Source: Hypoxylon rubiginosum (taxonomy: Eukaryota > Ascomycota > Sordariomycetes > Xylariales > Hypoxylaceae). From it: 64,000 nucleotides of DNA. The DNA lies in assembly GCA_902806565.1 (NCBI GenBank), contig CADCXA010000016.1, positions 186,001-250,000 of the forward strand, written 5' to 3'. The position numbers were made by a program, and so were the translations under genes. Positions 22,901-34,900 of this stretch are shown here, piece after piece. The first letter of the stretch is position 1. Each line of letters starts with the position of its first letter. The notes beneath the pieces were generated by a model, which saw only the letters and a list, made by a program, of their open reading frames with translations, ran no database searches and was not told the origin of the DNA.

Positions 22901-25900
22901 TCGCTATTGGTTCCGTTTCCTTGTGCATCTCTATTTCCCTTCTAGATGGTTTGAGGTGCGACTCCATGAACGTCGCTGCAACTTCGCGGGCTGATGATTC
23001 CGTATCTTGGACTGGACTTGGCTGCCTAGGTTCGTCGTCGGGCTGAACTGGGATAGTTTTTTCCTCTACGTGCTCAGAGTCTGGGTGAGTAGACTGTGCG
23101 TCCGGAGGTGAAATGGAAACACCCCCGAACAGCGTTGACGGTCTAGTACTACCACTGGGTTCTTGAATGTTGTCCTCTGGCATGTTGCAGTCATCTGTCT
23201 GAACAGTTGCAGGATATCCATCAAAGTATGAAGCGGCAATTTCGCGTCGCGGTGTAATCATCGGGAAGAGACCGGAAGTGTTGGTTTGTTCAGCATCGTT
23301 GTTCTCTCTGGCATAGTCATGTGTATCGTCCATAGACATCGGTTGGGATTCAAGATATGAAGCTGCGATCTCCCGCGCAGGAGTGACATCTCCCGGAACG
23401 GCGTTGCCATCTTCGACCTTTGTTGTGTCTTGTTCTTCAGGTTGTAATAATTCAGGCACCCCGTATGTTGAACTCTCGATATTTTGAGGCGGAATGTTGT
23501 CTTGGGCCGAAAGAGACACTGGGATCATGGCATCATCAATGGATAATTCGGTTCTGGCCTTTTTGCCGGGTTGCGGCGATTGATCGAATGGACGTTCGTG
23601 TTCTACATGGCTGCTTAGTTGGGCGGGCGAAAGGTCGACGTTGATTGCCGGCGGTGGAACGATAGGGGTGGGCGTTCGAGGACGAGAGGCTGGCACTGAT
23701 AACTCAACGTGATCTGAATTGTCTTGTACGGTTTCGTTAGCAGGACCCTCGTCAGGCTGCACAAGTTGCTCTTCCTCTGCGGGCGGGGCGAGTTGATTAT
23801 TTTCCGGAACTATTACGTCCTCCCCGGTGGGATGACTGATATTGATGTCCTCAGCATTTGCATCTTTGTCTTTTGGCTCGGAGTACTTCTCTGGGACGTC
23901 TTTTGCTTTAGAGCTTTGCCCTTCGACTGCTGAGATCTCTTCTAGAGTCAAATTTCCAGGGATGTTCTCTTCTGTTACTGTCTCCGGCTGTGCATCTACA
24001 GGCGCATCTTCCATGGACTCCAGAGGAGTGAAAGTACCCGAGGCTGTGCGGCTGTTTTCGTCCTTAGACTTCGGTAGGGATTCTGGCCACTCACCCTCGT
24101 TCGTTATGGTCCTTTCTGGTTCTCCAGTCATTGTATCGGTCCTGGCCACGTCGTTGCTTATACCTATTGGGGTCAAGGGTGTCTGGGTTCCCGACGCTGG
24201 CTCCGATTCAGCTTGAGTATCCGCTTTCTTCTTCTTCTTGTTCTTTTTCGACTTCTTGCGACTGACCGGGGCAGGTTCGGGTTCGGGTTCTTGTTCCTTT
24301 GGTAGTGAGACATCAGGCTGGATAGGTTGATCGACCAGCATTTGCTCTTGCTGCTCGGTGCTACTCATCTCCGGGATTTTACTAGGCTCTGTGACTTCGC
24401 TAAGCTCAGCCTGGGCTGGCTCTCCAGCCACTAAGAGTTCCCTGCTGGCTACTGCCTCATCCTGCTTCTCAGTATTGGCTAAGTCTTGGGATGGCAAGGC
24501 AGTGTCCGTGACATCGAGACTTGGTTCACCTCCGGTTTTATTATCGTCCCTCCCAACATCCTTGGTGGAGACCTCGACCGGAGCGTGCGCCGGTTGCTGC
24601 GTGGCCTCGGGAATGACATCAGTAGTGTTATCGAGAGACGTTCCATTCACTTCATTTTCCACACGAGAGACAGTCAGATCCTGCTCGGGATTCGCAGGCT
24701 CATTTTCTTTCTGAACAATAGGCTCGCTGATCTCGCCCTCATGCCTGTCGACGATATCCGCACTCTGATCTTTCTCAGACTTCAGGGATAGTTCAGCTTC
24801 TGTAGTTGGCGGCTCTAGGTGTTCTTTAAGGTTCGTCGGTGTAGGGTCCGTTGCAAGGGGAGTCGTTGTTTCTGAAACGAGATTTACTAGTTCTGTGTAT
24901 TGTTCCGGGTAGCTCGGTTCGACTTCTACGGCCGTTGGTTGTTCTTCGAGTTTCAAGTCACTTTCGAGCTCCGGCTCAATTGTCGAGGACGTCAGCTTCT
25001 TTGCCTTACGCTTTTCTTTCTTAGACTTCTTGCTGGAGACTTCCGGGATGACTTCGGGATTTTTATCCTCCTTCACCACTACTGGCTCTTCGGCCTTGAC
25101 ACTGTCGAGCTGTTCTAAGGGTTCCTGTACAAGAGGTTCCTCGAGTAGCGGTAGCTGTGCTGGGGATTCCAGAGGAGTTGAGATATCTGCCTCAAGATCC
25201 CGATCAACTTGACTTGCCCGCTTCTTCTTTTTCTTGGACTTCTTGCTGGTGGAAGTTTCGGGGATGACGTCTTCAGTGCTCACAACATCTGTAACGGTTA
25301 CTGGAGTGGCCTCCGTAATTGGCTGACTATCTAGAGGTTGCGGCTCTTGGTGTTGTTCGGGCAAATATGGCTGCTCAGGTATGGACAGCTCGTCAGGCAA
25401 ATATGTCTGTTCGGATAAAGACGGCTTAGACAGAGATGGCTCCTCAGACAATAGTGGTTGTTCCGCAGGCTCGTCTGCTAGAAGTGCGCGCTCTAATACG
25501 GGATACGGTTCTTCAGACTGCTGTGCTTGAGTTTGCTGGGACAAAGATGGCTCATCAGGTAGAGATTGCTCCTTAGATAAAGATGACTGTTCGAGCATAT
25601 ACGACTGCTCAGGCAATAGTGCCTGTCCCGCATATTCGTCTACCGAAAGCGCTCTCTCTAGTGTAGGCTTCGATTCTTCAGGCTGTGGCTGCTCAGGTAG
25701 AGATAACTGCTCGGGCAATGGTGACTGCCCCGCGGGTTCATCTGCTGGAAGCGTGGTCTCTGGTGCAGGTTGTGGCACAAGTTGGCTTGCACGCTTCTTC
25801 TTTTTCTTAGACTTCTTGCCTGTGGTTACCTCGGGAAATGTCTCTTCAACGTCTTCACTATCTTTCGCGATCGTTGTGGGGTCCTCTACGACAGGTTTGC

Positions 25901-28900
25901 TCTCGACTGCTTCAGGAAGTACCATCGAGTTATCCTGGTCATGAGACTGTTCTGGTAATGACGCTTGCGCTTGAGACTCTTCGATTTGCCGCACACTTTC
26001 TGATACGGGGTCCGATTCAGCTTGGCTAGCCTTTTTCTTTTTCTTTTTGTCCTTCTTGGATTTCTTCGCCGGTGCGATTTCGGGCTCATCCAAAATGACA
26101 GGGGGCTGTTCTAACTGAGTAGGTTCTAACTGTGCCGGTTCTTCGATCAGTGCGGGCTCCTCGATTTGTTTAGACTCCTCTGCCTTCGGAAATTCTTGCT
26201 GTGTAGGCTCTTCTGATTGTATGATCTCTTCTGACTTTAAGAGTACATCCGGTTGCATGGATTCAATTTCCGAAGGCTCCTGCAATGCTGGATCTTCCAA
26301 TTGTGTGGGCACATCCGATTTTGTGGCTTTTTCTAGCTGAGGGGTCTCTTCCAGCTTAAGACTCTTTTCTAATTGTGCAGATTCATCCTGTTTGGAGGGT
26401 TCTTCCGCCCGTATATGAGCATCTTGTTGCAAGGGTCCCTCTGCGGCTAAGGGATATTCTGTTTGCATAATCTCTGCCGGTTGCAAGGATTCTTTTGGTT
26501 CTAGAGACTCTTCCAGTTGCACAGGTTCTTCAGCCTCCAAGGGTTCTTGCGGCGTGAACTCTGTTCGGACAGGCTCTTCTGTTTGGGCGGACTCCTGTGC
26601 TGGTGTAAACTGGTCTGCTGGTGTGGGCCCTTCGACATTTACAAGCTCTTCCGGTTTGGGGGATTCTTCAAGCTTGGAAGATTCGTCTACTTGGACGGGC
26701 TCCTCTGGTTTAGATGGCTCCCGTGCCTGTACCAACTCTCCTTGCTCTGTGGGATTATCCAACTTCGAGTACTCTTCTGGATGCGTTGGCTCTTCAGACA
26801 TTGGAGGTTCTTTTAATTGCGTAGACTCGGCTTGTTCTTCGGGAAGAACGATCTTAGATTTGATGTCAGACTCCTCGCTTTGCTGGACGGGGTCTTCCGT
26901 TAGAGACAGAGGTTCATATTCTGCAGGAGAAACAGAGAGTGTGGTTTCTTTGGCCTGATAATCGGGTACTTGACTGTTGACCTCTAGCGGGGCAGCACCT
27001 GTAACGTCTGGCTGAGTGGCGTCCACAATGACAGTGTCGCTTGTAAGAGGAGCAGTTATGATATTTTTTGAGCTTTGCTCTGAAATTTGCTCCTCGATTA
27101 CTTCGACGGGCTGCTGCGTCGGCAAGTCCTTTTCAACAAGAGAGGCTTCATCTTGTGTGCTCGTAACTGGAAGTTGATTATCGCTAGTAGGCACATGAGG
27201 AATTTCGGACAGATCGGCGGGGAGGCTCTCTTCAGCAAGAATGGCATCTTCCGAATTTATAGGAGGCATATCGGAACGGCTAGCTTCCGTGGACAATTCG
27301 ACAGGTTGAGTAATAGCACTTGGCTCAGGCTCAGGTTCAACCTCCAAAGTGCCCGCTCGCTTCTTCTTCTTTTTGTCCCTCTTGCTTTTCTTGCTAGATG
27401 TGACATCTTGGGTGTCTTCATCCTTTGAGATATCTACCATGGCAGACTTTTCCGTCTCAACTTGTTCGGTAGCGGGGGTATCAGTGACTGGATCGCTAGT
27501 AGTCTGAGTTGACTCTTGTTGCTCGGGTGCGGTATCTTCCAACAGACTTGTGCGCTTCTTTTTCTTGCCTTTCTTGTTTTTCTTGGTAGGAATAGCCTCG
27601 TCGGTGTTTTCATCCTTCGAGCTTTCAGGTACTGTAGTCTCTAGTGGTTTGTCTACACTGGGTGCAAGTATTTCCGTGTCTAGCTTGCTCTGCTCCTCTT
27701 GCGGCTGTAAATCGTCCAAGGTACTAGGCTTCTCTTCCTGATCTTCTCTGTTCTCGGCCAGTTCGAGGTTCGAGGTCTTTTCGTCCCCGGATGTCTCCCG
27801 AGGAGTATAAATGCTAGCTTCCACTTGTCTGGTATCGCTTGCAGTTTCTAAGAGTAGTTCGGTTGGCTCCGGCTGTGAATCGTCCACGACCAAGGACTTC
27901 TTTTCTTGGTCTGCTTCGCTCTTGGGCAGTTCAAGCTCAGCTGACTCATCGTCCTTGGAAATTTCCTGAGGGATAAGAGTGCTAGTGTCCGGCTGTATAA
28001 TGTCGCTTGTAGTATCCTGAGGCAATCCGGTCGGCTCTTCTTGCGGCTGTGCATCGTTTAAGGCTTGGGACTTCTTCTTTTTCTTGCCTTTCTTGCCCTT
28101 CTTAGTTGGAGCAAGCTCGGTAGTATCCTCATCTTTTGATGTCGCCGCGGTGATGGGTTCATTAATTTCAGTTTGCTCAAGAGGAGCAGGCGTGACGGTG
28201 ACCTCTTTGACCTGCTCTCTGTGGACTTGCTGGGATGCATCGTCATCTGGAAGTACTGCCTGAATGTCTTGGCCTTCTTTGCTCTCCGTAGAAATTTTCT
28301 CGGAACCTTGAAGATCCAGCTCGGTCATTGGGGTTGTCGTAGCTAGCTGATTAGCAGGAGGCTTAGCGGGGATTGACAAGATCTCTGCGAAGTCCCGGAT
28401 CTTAGTGGTGGGCTGGACGTCTGGTACGGGTTCGGAGATATCCTGACTAGCTGCAAGGCCCGTGTTTTCTGTCAGGTCACTCAGTTCTACTGTAGGCTCA
28501 CTATCCTTAACCGAAACAGGTGCGGCACTATCTGCGAGGCTTCTAACTTGCTCAACCGGCGTTGTTATGCCCGAGACGGATGCTGAAATGTCCTGGCTTG
28601 GGTCGGTTCCTGCATCATCCGGGGGAGCTTGGCTATCACGCTTCTTTTTCTTTTTCCTATCCTTCTTAGATTTGGGCGTGGCCACATTCTCCTCGGGCTC
28701 CTCGCTAGGTAAAGGTTGCTCGACGACTGGTTCTTGCTCGGGAATCGGGGTAACATCAGAAACTTGTGGAATTTCCTCCGGCTTGTGAAATTCGGATACA
28801 GCGACATAATCGCTGCTCGAGGTAGCCACGGGCAGGTGTTCTACCACAGGGACATCATCACTTGTCTTTTCACCCTCGATGGTTCGCTCCTGCTCGGTGT

Positions 28901-31900
28901 CTTCATGTTGGATAGGTATATCTGCAGGCTCTGATAGCTGTGGCTCGGGTTCTTGTGTCGCTGAAATCGGTATCTGTGATGTATCTGCTACAGCCTCGCT
29001 CGTTTCAGGAACAGGTAGAGCGGGTTGGTCCGACACATCTTCTTGGAGAGGATGCTTTAACTCGGTTTCTTGAGGTAAGGGCAATTCGGAAGAGTCTACA
29101 GTTTGTAATTGACTGCTATCAGGAATGGGAGATTGGGGTTGTTTGACAGGGATTTCTTCTGTTGGCAAAGAAGACGGCTCTGGCTCCTGAATCTGGCTAC
29201 CCTTTTTCTTCTTTTTCTTATCCTTCTTGCTCTTCTTAGCTACAGAAGTTTGCGGCTCGTCTTCCTGAGGCTGCGACTCGGGCACTAGCTGCTCTGGCTC
29301 AGTATTCATTGGAACATCCGGTATAAGCTGAGTCGGTTCTGTCTGATCCTGCGTGGTGGCTAATGCGGGATTGATCTGCTGCGATGATGGTGACTCGATG
29401 ATGGATTCCTCTGCAGGTGTCGCTGTTCCCGATGTAGAGTCAAGTGCGTCTTGTGTCTTGCTCTTGCGCTTCTTTTTCTTGTCCTTCTTGCTTTTCTTCG
29501 CAAGTATCGGAGACTCTTCTTCCGCAGCAGTCGATAAGATAGGCTCGGCGGATGGTTCAGATAGACTAGGGGGTTCTACAAGATCTCTCGACTCGGCATC
29601 TTCAGAAATAGCGGGCGCGACCAAGGCTAATTCTTCGACTTGTGGTGTTGTCTCATCATTGGCTTTTGCTTGATCTTCTTCCAGTTGTCCTATTTCTATC
29701 TGTGGGTGAGGAATCTCGACAGCATCGGCTTCCGTAGGAATTCTATCTTGATCCGTAGGAATCGGCACGATTTGTGATTCATTGCGAGTGGTCGGCTCCT
29801 CCACAATGTCCGCCTCGATAGATTTCTGGTCTTCCGTACTTTGCTGTTCAACCGGGATTGCCTCAGCGGAGGATTGCTGTGCGATGTCAAGCTCATCCTT
29901 TGGAGTGGTATCCGCAAGCAGTTGGTCTTTGGTCTCGTCAACGTGAGTGCTTTCCAATGCCTCCGTGTTTTTCTCGAAGGGTGGTTCGGATACGGAGGCA
30001 ATATTGACATCGTGAGATGTTAACTTGTCTTCCTCATTGCCAAGGGCCTCTGCTTGTTTCTCGGTTTCGATTGTCTCTGGATGTTGAAATAATGGATCTA
30101 CCGACTGATTTTGGGAAGGGTCATATTGTGTCTTCAACGAATCATCAAAACTGCTCGGTGCATCATCGTGGTGGCTCTCGGACTCTGCCCAGAAATCCGG
30201 CGGGGGCGGTATATCAGCAGACGCCCAGTCAGAATTAAAGGCCGTGTCGGTCTCGGGAAACTGAACAGCTGGGTCTATCGCGATCTCCGCTGGAATCTCC
30301 ATTGGGCCTTGCTCAAGTGGGTCAGCGAACTGAACACTTTGGCGCTTGCTGTCTTCCTTGAGTATTTCAGTATTGGAAGTAAGACCCGTATTAGAATCCT
30401 CCGGGATTTGACCGAATTCTTCGGAAGTGGCGCTAGGTTTAGGTAGAATATCGGGGGCAGTAACGGGTGTTACGATTTCTGTATCGTTACGTGACTGGCT
30501 CTGTTTCTTTTTGCCCTTCTTAGCTTTCTTGGATATCGGTTTCCATTCTTCAACCTCTTGTGCCTGGGTCACCTGTTCGTCACCGGTAGTTGGGCCAACG
30601 TCAAGGATTGGCTCAGTTTGCGGGGCTACTTCCCTATTCGCGTCGCCCTGTACAACCAGTTCCCCCGTCGTTTCCTCGCTGACAGCGGATTCAAGTTGGG
30701 TAGAGCCGCGTTTCTTTTTGTCCTTTTTAGATTTCTTCTTGGTAAGCACGGTCTCGATTTCTGCCCCAGGAGCTGGATCCTTCTCTAGCTGGCTATCGGC
30801 TGCGACATCGTTTTCCGAAGGGGGGGCGGTAATCACTTCCGTTAATTGGTTGTCGTCAATAGCTATCTCCTTAATTACTGGCTCTTCCACAGGTTTGGAA
30901 GGTTCAGGTTGGCTACCCAATGCAGTTTCGTCAATGCTCTGCCGGTTTTTCTTGCCCTTCTTAGATTTCTTGCTAGAGCTCTCTGCCTCGAGCCCAACAT
31001 CGTCACCTGTCTGTTCCGCAATTTGCCCTTGCGCAGTCTCCGTATCAGTTTGAGGCTGGATTCGCGGCTCTTCTGATTTCAATACTTCCGGCTGCTCATT
31101 TACATCAACAACCTCTGAGTCCCGATAATCTTGCTCGCTCTTGGGAAGTTCGGTAGTACCAGTTAGCTCTTGCAGCGAGTCGATACCGGCTAATACAGGC
31201 GACTTTTGAGCAGGCTGTTCCGGAACATCACTGATAACTAGAGGCTCATCCAGATTGGTTTCTGGCTCCGCGGTATGGAGTGTAGGCTCCTCGAAAGTCT
31301 CAGTGGCTATTGGAGATTCAACAACTTCCGAAGTGTCCTGACGCTTCTTCTTGTTCCTTTTCCCCTTCTTCTTGCTACCGACATCTTCTCGCGATAAAGC
31401 CATTTCCTGGGGCTCTTGAGCGACAGATTCAGTTGGAAGACTCGAGGGCTGGGCATCATCAGCCACTACATTGAAAGCCGCAGGTTCCTCCACCGCCTCG
31501 GTTTGTTGTTCGACTGACTTGTTCTCCAAGTTTTCAGTCAATATTGCCCCAGAAAGTGGAGCCTCGAGTGGATCGGTTGATGCAGGGTCCTGCTCCCTGG
31601 GGTCTTCACCGCTAGGTAAGGGTAAGTTGGGCTGCAACGGTGATTCATCGTCCACGATGTGTTCCAATGATTTTGAGCCGCTTGGTTCCTGTTCGACAAG
31701 GCCCTGCAAACTGGCCCCAGTCAAAGTGGGTTCTCCTTCGTGTTCCTGGCCGCTGTTCGGGTCCTCCTGCACGACAGAGGCTACTACCAAATCTTCAGGC
31801 TTGTTAGTGTCACTACGTAATTGGTCCTCTCCTAGAACTGGCTCCAATGTAGAGTTTGGTTGTTGGCGTGGCCCAGCATCAGAAAGAAGTGCTGACTGGA

Positions 31901-34900
31901 GCTCGTGGGGACCGTCGGTCTCTGGATTACTCGATAAAGGCTCGAACAGCCCGCTCGGGGATGATATTTCTTGAGACGTCTCTTCATTATCACGACTAGT
32001 TTCGTCAGGTTTCGGAGACTCGTCTGAAAGCAGTTCTTTACTAATTAGGTTATCTTCAGGGCGCGTATCCAATTTGAGCTCAGTTTCTTGGGGGTTAGCC
32101 GGAATTTCGACAAGGCGCTGGTGGGTGTTATCCGGTGTTTGGTTGTCTGCCTGGATTCCTGCTTCAACTTCTTGTACCGCTGGAACAAGATTTGCTTCAG
32201 GAAGAGAGCGATTCTCTTGCTCAGTATGGGTCTGCTCGATGGTGGTCTCGGGTTCTGGTTCTGGTTCTGGTTCCAAATTTTGCGCTTTCTTCCCCTTCTT
32301 TTTCTTGCTTTTCTTTGTAGTAGAAGGGGATTCTTCAGGCAAACTTGGTCGAACATCAGACTGTTCCTGGAAGATAGCGGCTTCTAGCTGGTCTTGAGTG
32401 GAGGTCTGTAATTCACCCGGTAACGCGTCGGGATTCTGTGGGTTGTCTTCGAGCGTCAACTCGGCTACTTTTGCTGATTCCTCCTGAGAAATGGTAGGGT
32501 CTGCCAACTCTTTCTCAACAGACGGCTGTTGTTTGCCCGACTCAGCAACAGCTGGTTCCATTTCCTTGGTCTCAACGGGAGTATCTGCCGTACCCTTAAT
32601 TTTCTTCTTGCCCCAGTCTAGCCAACTTCCACCGTTGTCAACTGTTGTAGTTTGAGGCGCCTCATTTTCCTTTTTGGTAGACTTCTTGGTAGCGCCCCAA
32701 AAGCTCCACGCACTATTACGGGGCTCGTCATCGACAGGCTCTACTGTAGAAATCTGGGCGTTAGAAGTGGAAGGTTTCTCTTGCACACTTGACTCTTTTT
32801 CGGTGGCGGCCTCTGCAGTAGGAACCTCCGGTTCGGAAGTGATAGGCATTTCCTCACCAGCAAACTCTTTTTCAATAGTGGCGGGCCCTTCACCGGTAGG
32901 TGGCTTTTCTTCAATGGTAGACGGCTCTCCCTCAAAGGAAATCGGCGTGAATTCAGCAGGAGTAATAGCAATCTCCTCCGTCGGGCGCGAAGGCAACTCA
33001 TCCAAGCTAGCATCTCGAGTCTGCGTAACGACTGGTTGATCATCTAGGATTGGCACCGTAGCTTGAGACTTGCGATTCTTCTTTTTCTTCTTACCCTTCT
33101 TAGAGGACGTGCTAGTATTCTGCTGGGCACTCGAAGTTTCAGGCTCAGGTTGGGGTACTTCGACAATCTCCCTCGGCACTTCTTTGGGAGGGGGCTCATC
33201 ACGGGTTTCCAGAGCGGGTGCCTTAGATAATGGTGGTTCAACAAATTCGTCATTTTTCAAAGCCTGCTCCAAGATATGTTCCGAAATTTCTGGCGCTTCC
33301 TTCGTAGAAATCTCGACTGCTGCAGGTTCTTGAATTGTGGGTTCTTGAGCTGACTCGATGACGGGAACTTGTTCAGTGACAGCATCACTATAAACAGCTT
33401 CATCTTGGACTGGCAGGGTTTCGGTATTTATTGAAACTTCCGGCAATTCCTTAACTTCGGTTCCTTTTTCTCGCTGAGCGTTATCGTCATCATGGAGCGT
33501 CTCTAAGAAAGAGCTCAACTCAACAAGGCCAGTGTCCACATCATCGCTCTTAGAAATATCTAAAGCATCAGTCGGCGGTGCTACTTTACCTTCGGTAAGA
33601 ATGTGTGAAGTGGGTATGTCTTTGCTTTGCATTGCCAAAGTATCGGTTTCTCGGCTGGGACCACGATCGTCGAGCACGGTCATGACTTGGACATCTTCGG
33701 GAACAGATTTAGCCGTTTCTATCACAGGAGTAGCGTCCTTGAAGTTGTCTTCAAGGGAATCCTTCAAGGATTCACTTAGCTCCGTGCTCTTCTGACCTGA
33801 CACGAGAGTGGGTGAAATCAGAAGAATATCGGCATCAGGCTCCTGAGCTGTGTGGAGCGAGGGAGCGTCAGAGTTTGGTACTATTAACTTCAATTCGGGC
33901 TTTGGCGATTTTAATTCGATATTCTCGACGAACTCAGATAGTGGCTGTTCAAAAGGCTCTTGAAAATCCACTTCATGTTCAACGTTGACTTGCAGGCCGT
34001 CCGGCAATGGCAAATCACTGCTCTCGAGAAGAGACGGTAAATGAGACGTATCATCTACTTTAGTAGCTTGCCGGTGCAAAAGCTCATTGGATGGCTGGTC
34101 GAATGTCCTATCAGTGGGAGAGTGAGAGATCGACTCAGTCACATGAGGAGTGGAGGGTGTTTCGACAAGCTCCCTACTTGCTGATTGCACTAGCGTATCT
34201 GGAACACTCTCATGGGGTTGTAGGTCTAGGTTAAGGGATTCTGCAGGTATATGGCTCTCGGACTGCGAAGCGTGTTCACGATCTTCGGACCTAGAGGGTG
34301 ACAATTCTTGAAGCCTCTCGCTACCTGGCGAGGACTCTCTTTCCGGGGAGCTCCTCATGCTAGTCGATTCCCGGAACGCCCTCTGGAGAAGAAGTAGGGG
34401 TTTGAATTCCCGAGAACTCTCCCAAGAGGTCGGACGCGGACGACGCCTACGTTCGCTAAACTCTGAGATGCCGGTAACTGGTGACGCCGAGGGGGATCTC
34501 ACTGATGGAGATCTCAAAGTGCTCGGTGATTCGGGCGTGGCTTTGTGCCCTAGGAGAAACTGGAGGGGTATCGCACCTTGGCTAGGTGTCTTCGGCCGGT
34601 GGGGGGTTTCAAACCCACTACGACGGCGAGCATGAGTAGGCATCTCATGCAAGTGTCGTTCGTGCTCGGGAGATTCAGGACGGCTATCCGGCAAAGGCGG
34701 AAAGTTGTCACCAAGCTCGGGAACGGGAGACCCAGGGAGACTTGGAGGTAAAGGTAGTAGGTCGCCATACTTGGGATCTATGGCTGGTCGGATTTCCCGG
34801 GGGACAATCTCAGGGTCGATAAACTCCACTTCTCGTGGTCCTGTCGATTGTCTCTCGGGGGTGGTTGGGACAATTTGGGTTTCCTCTTCCAAAGGATTAT

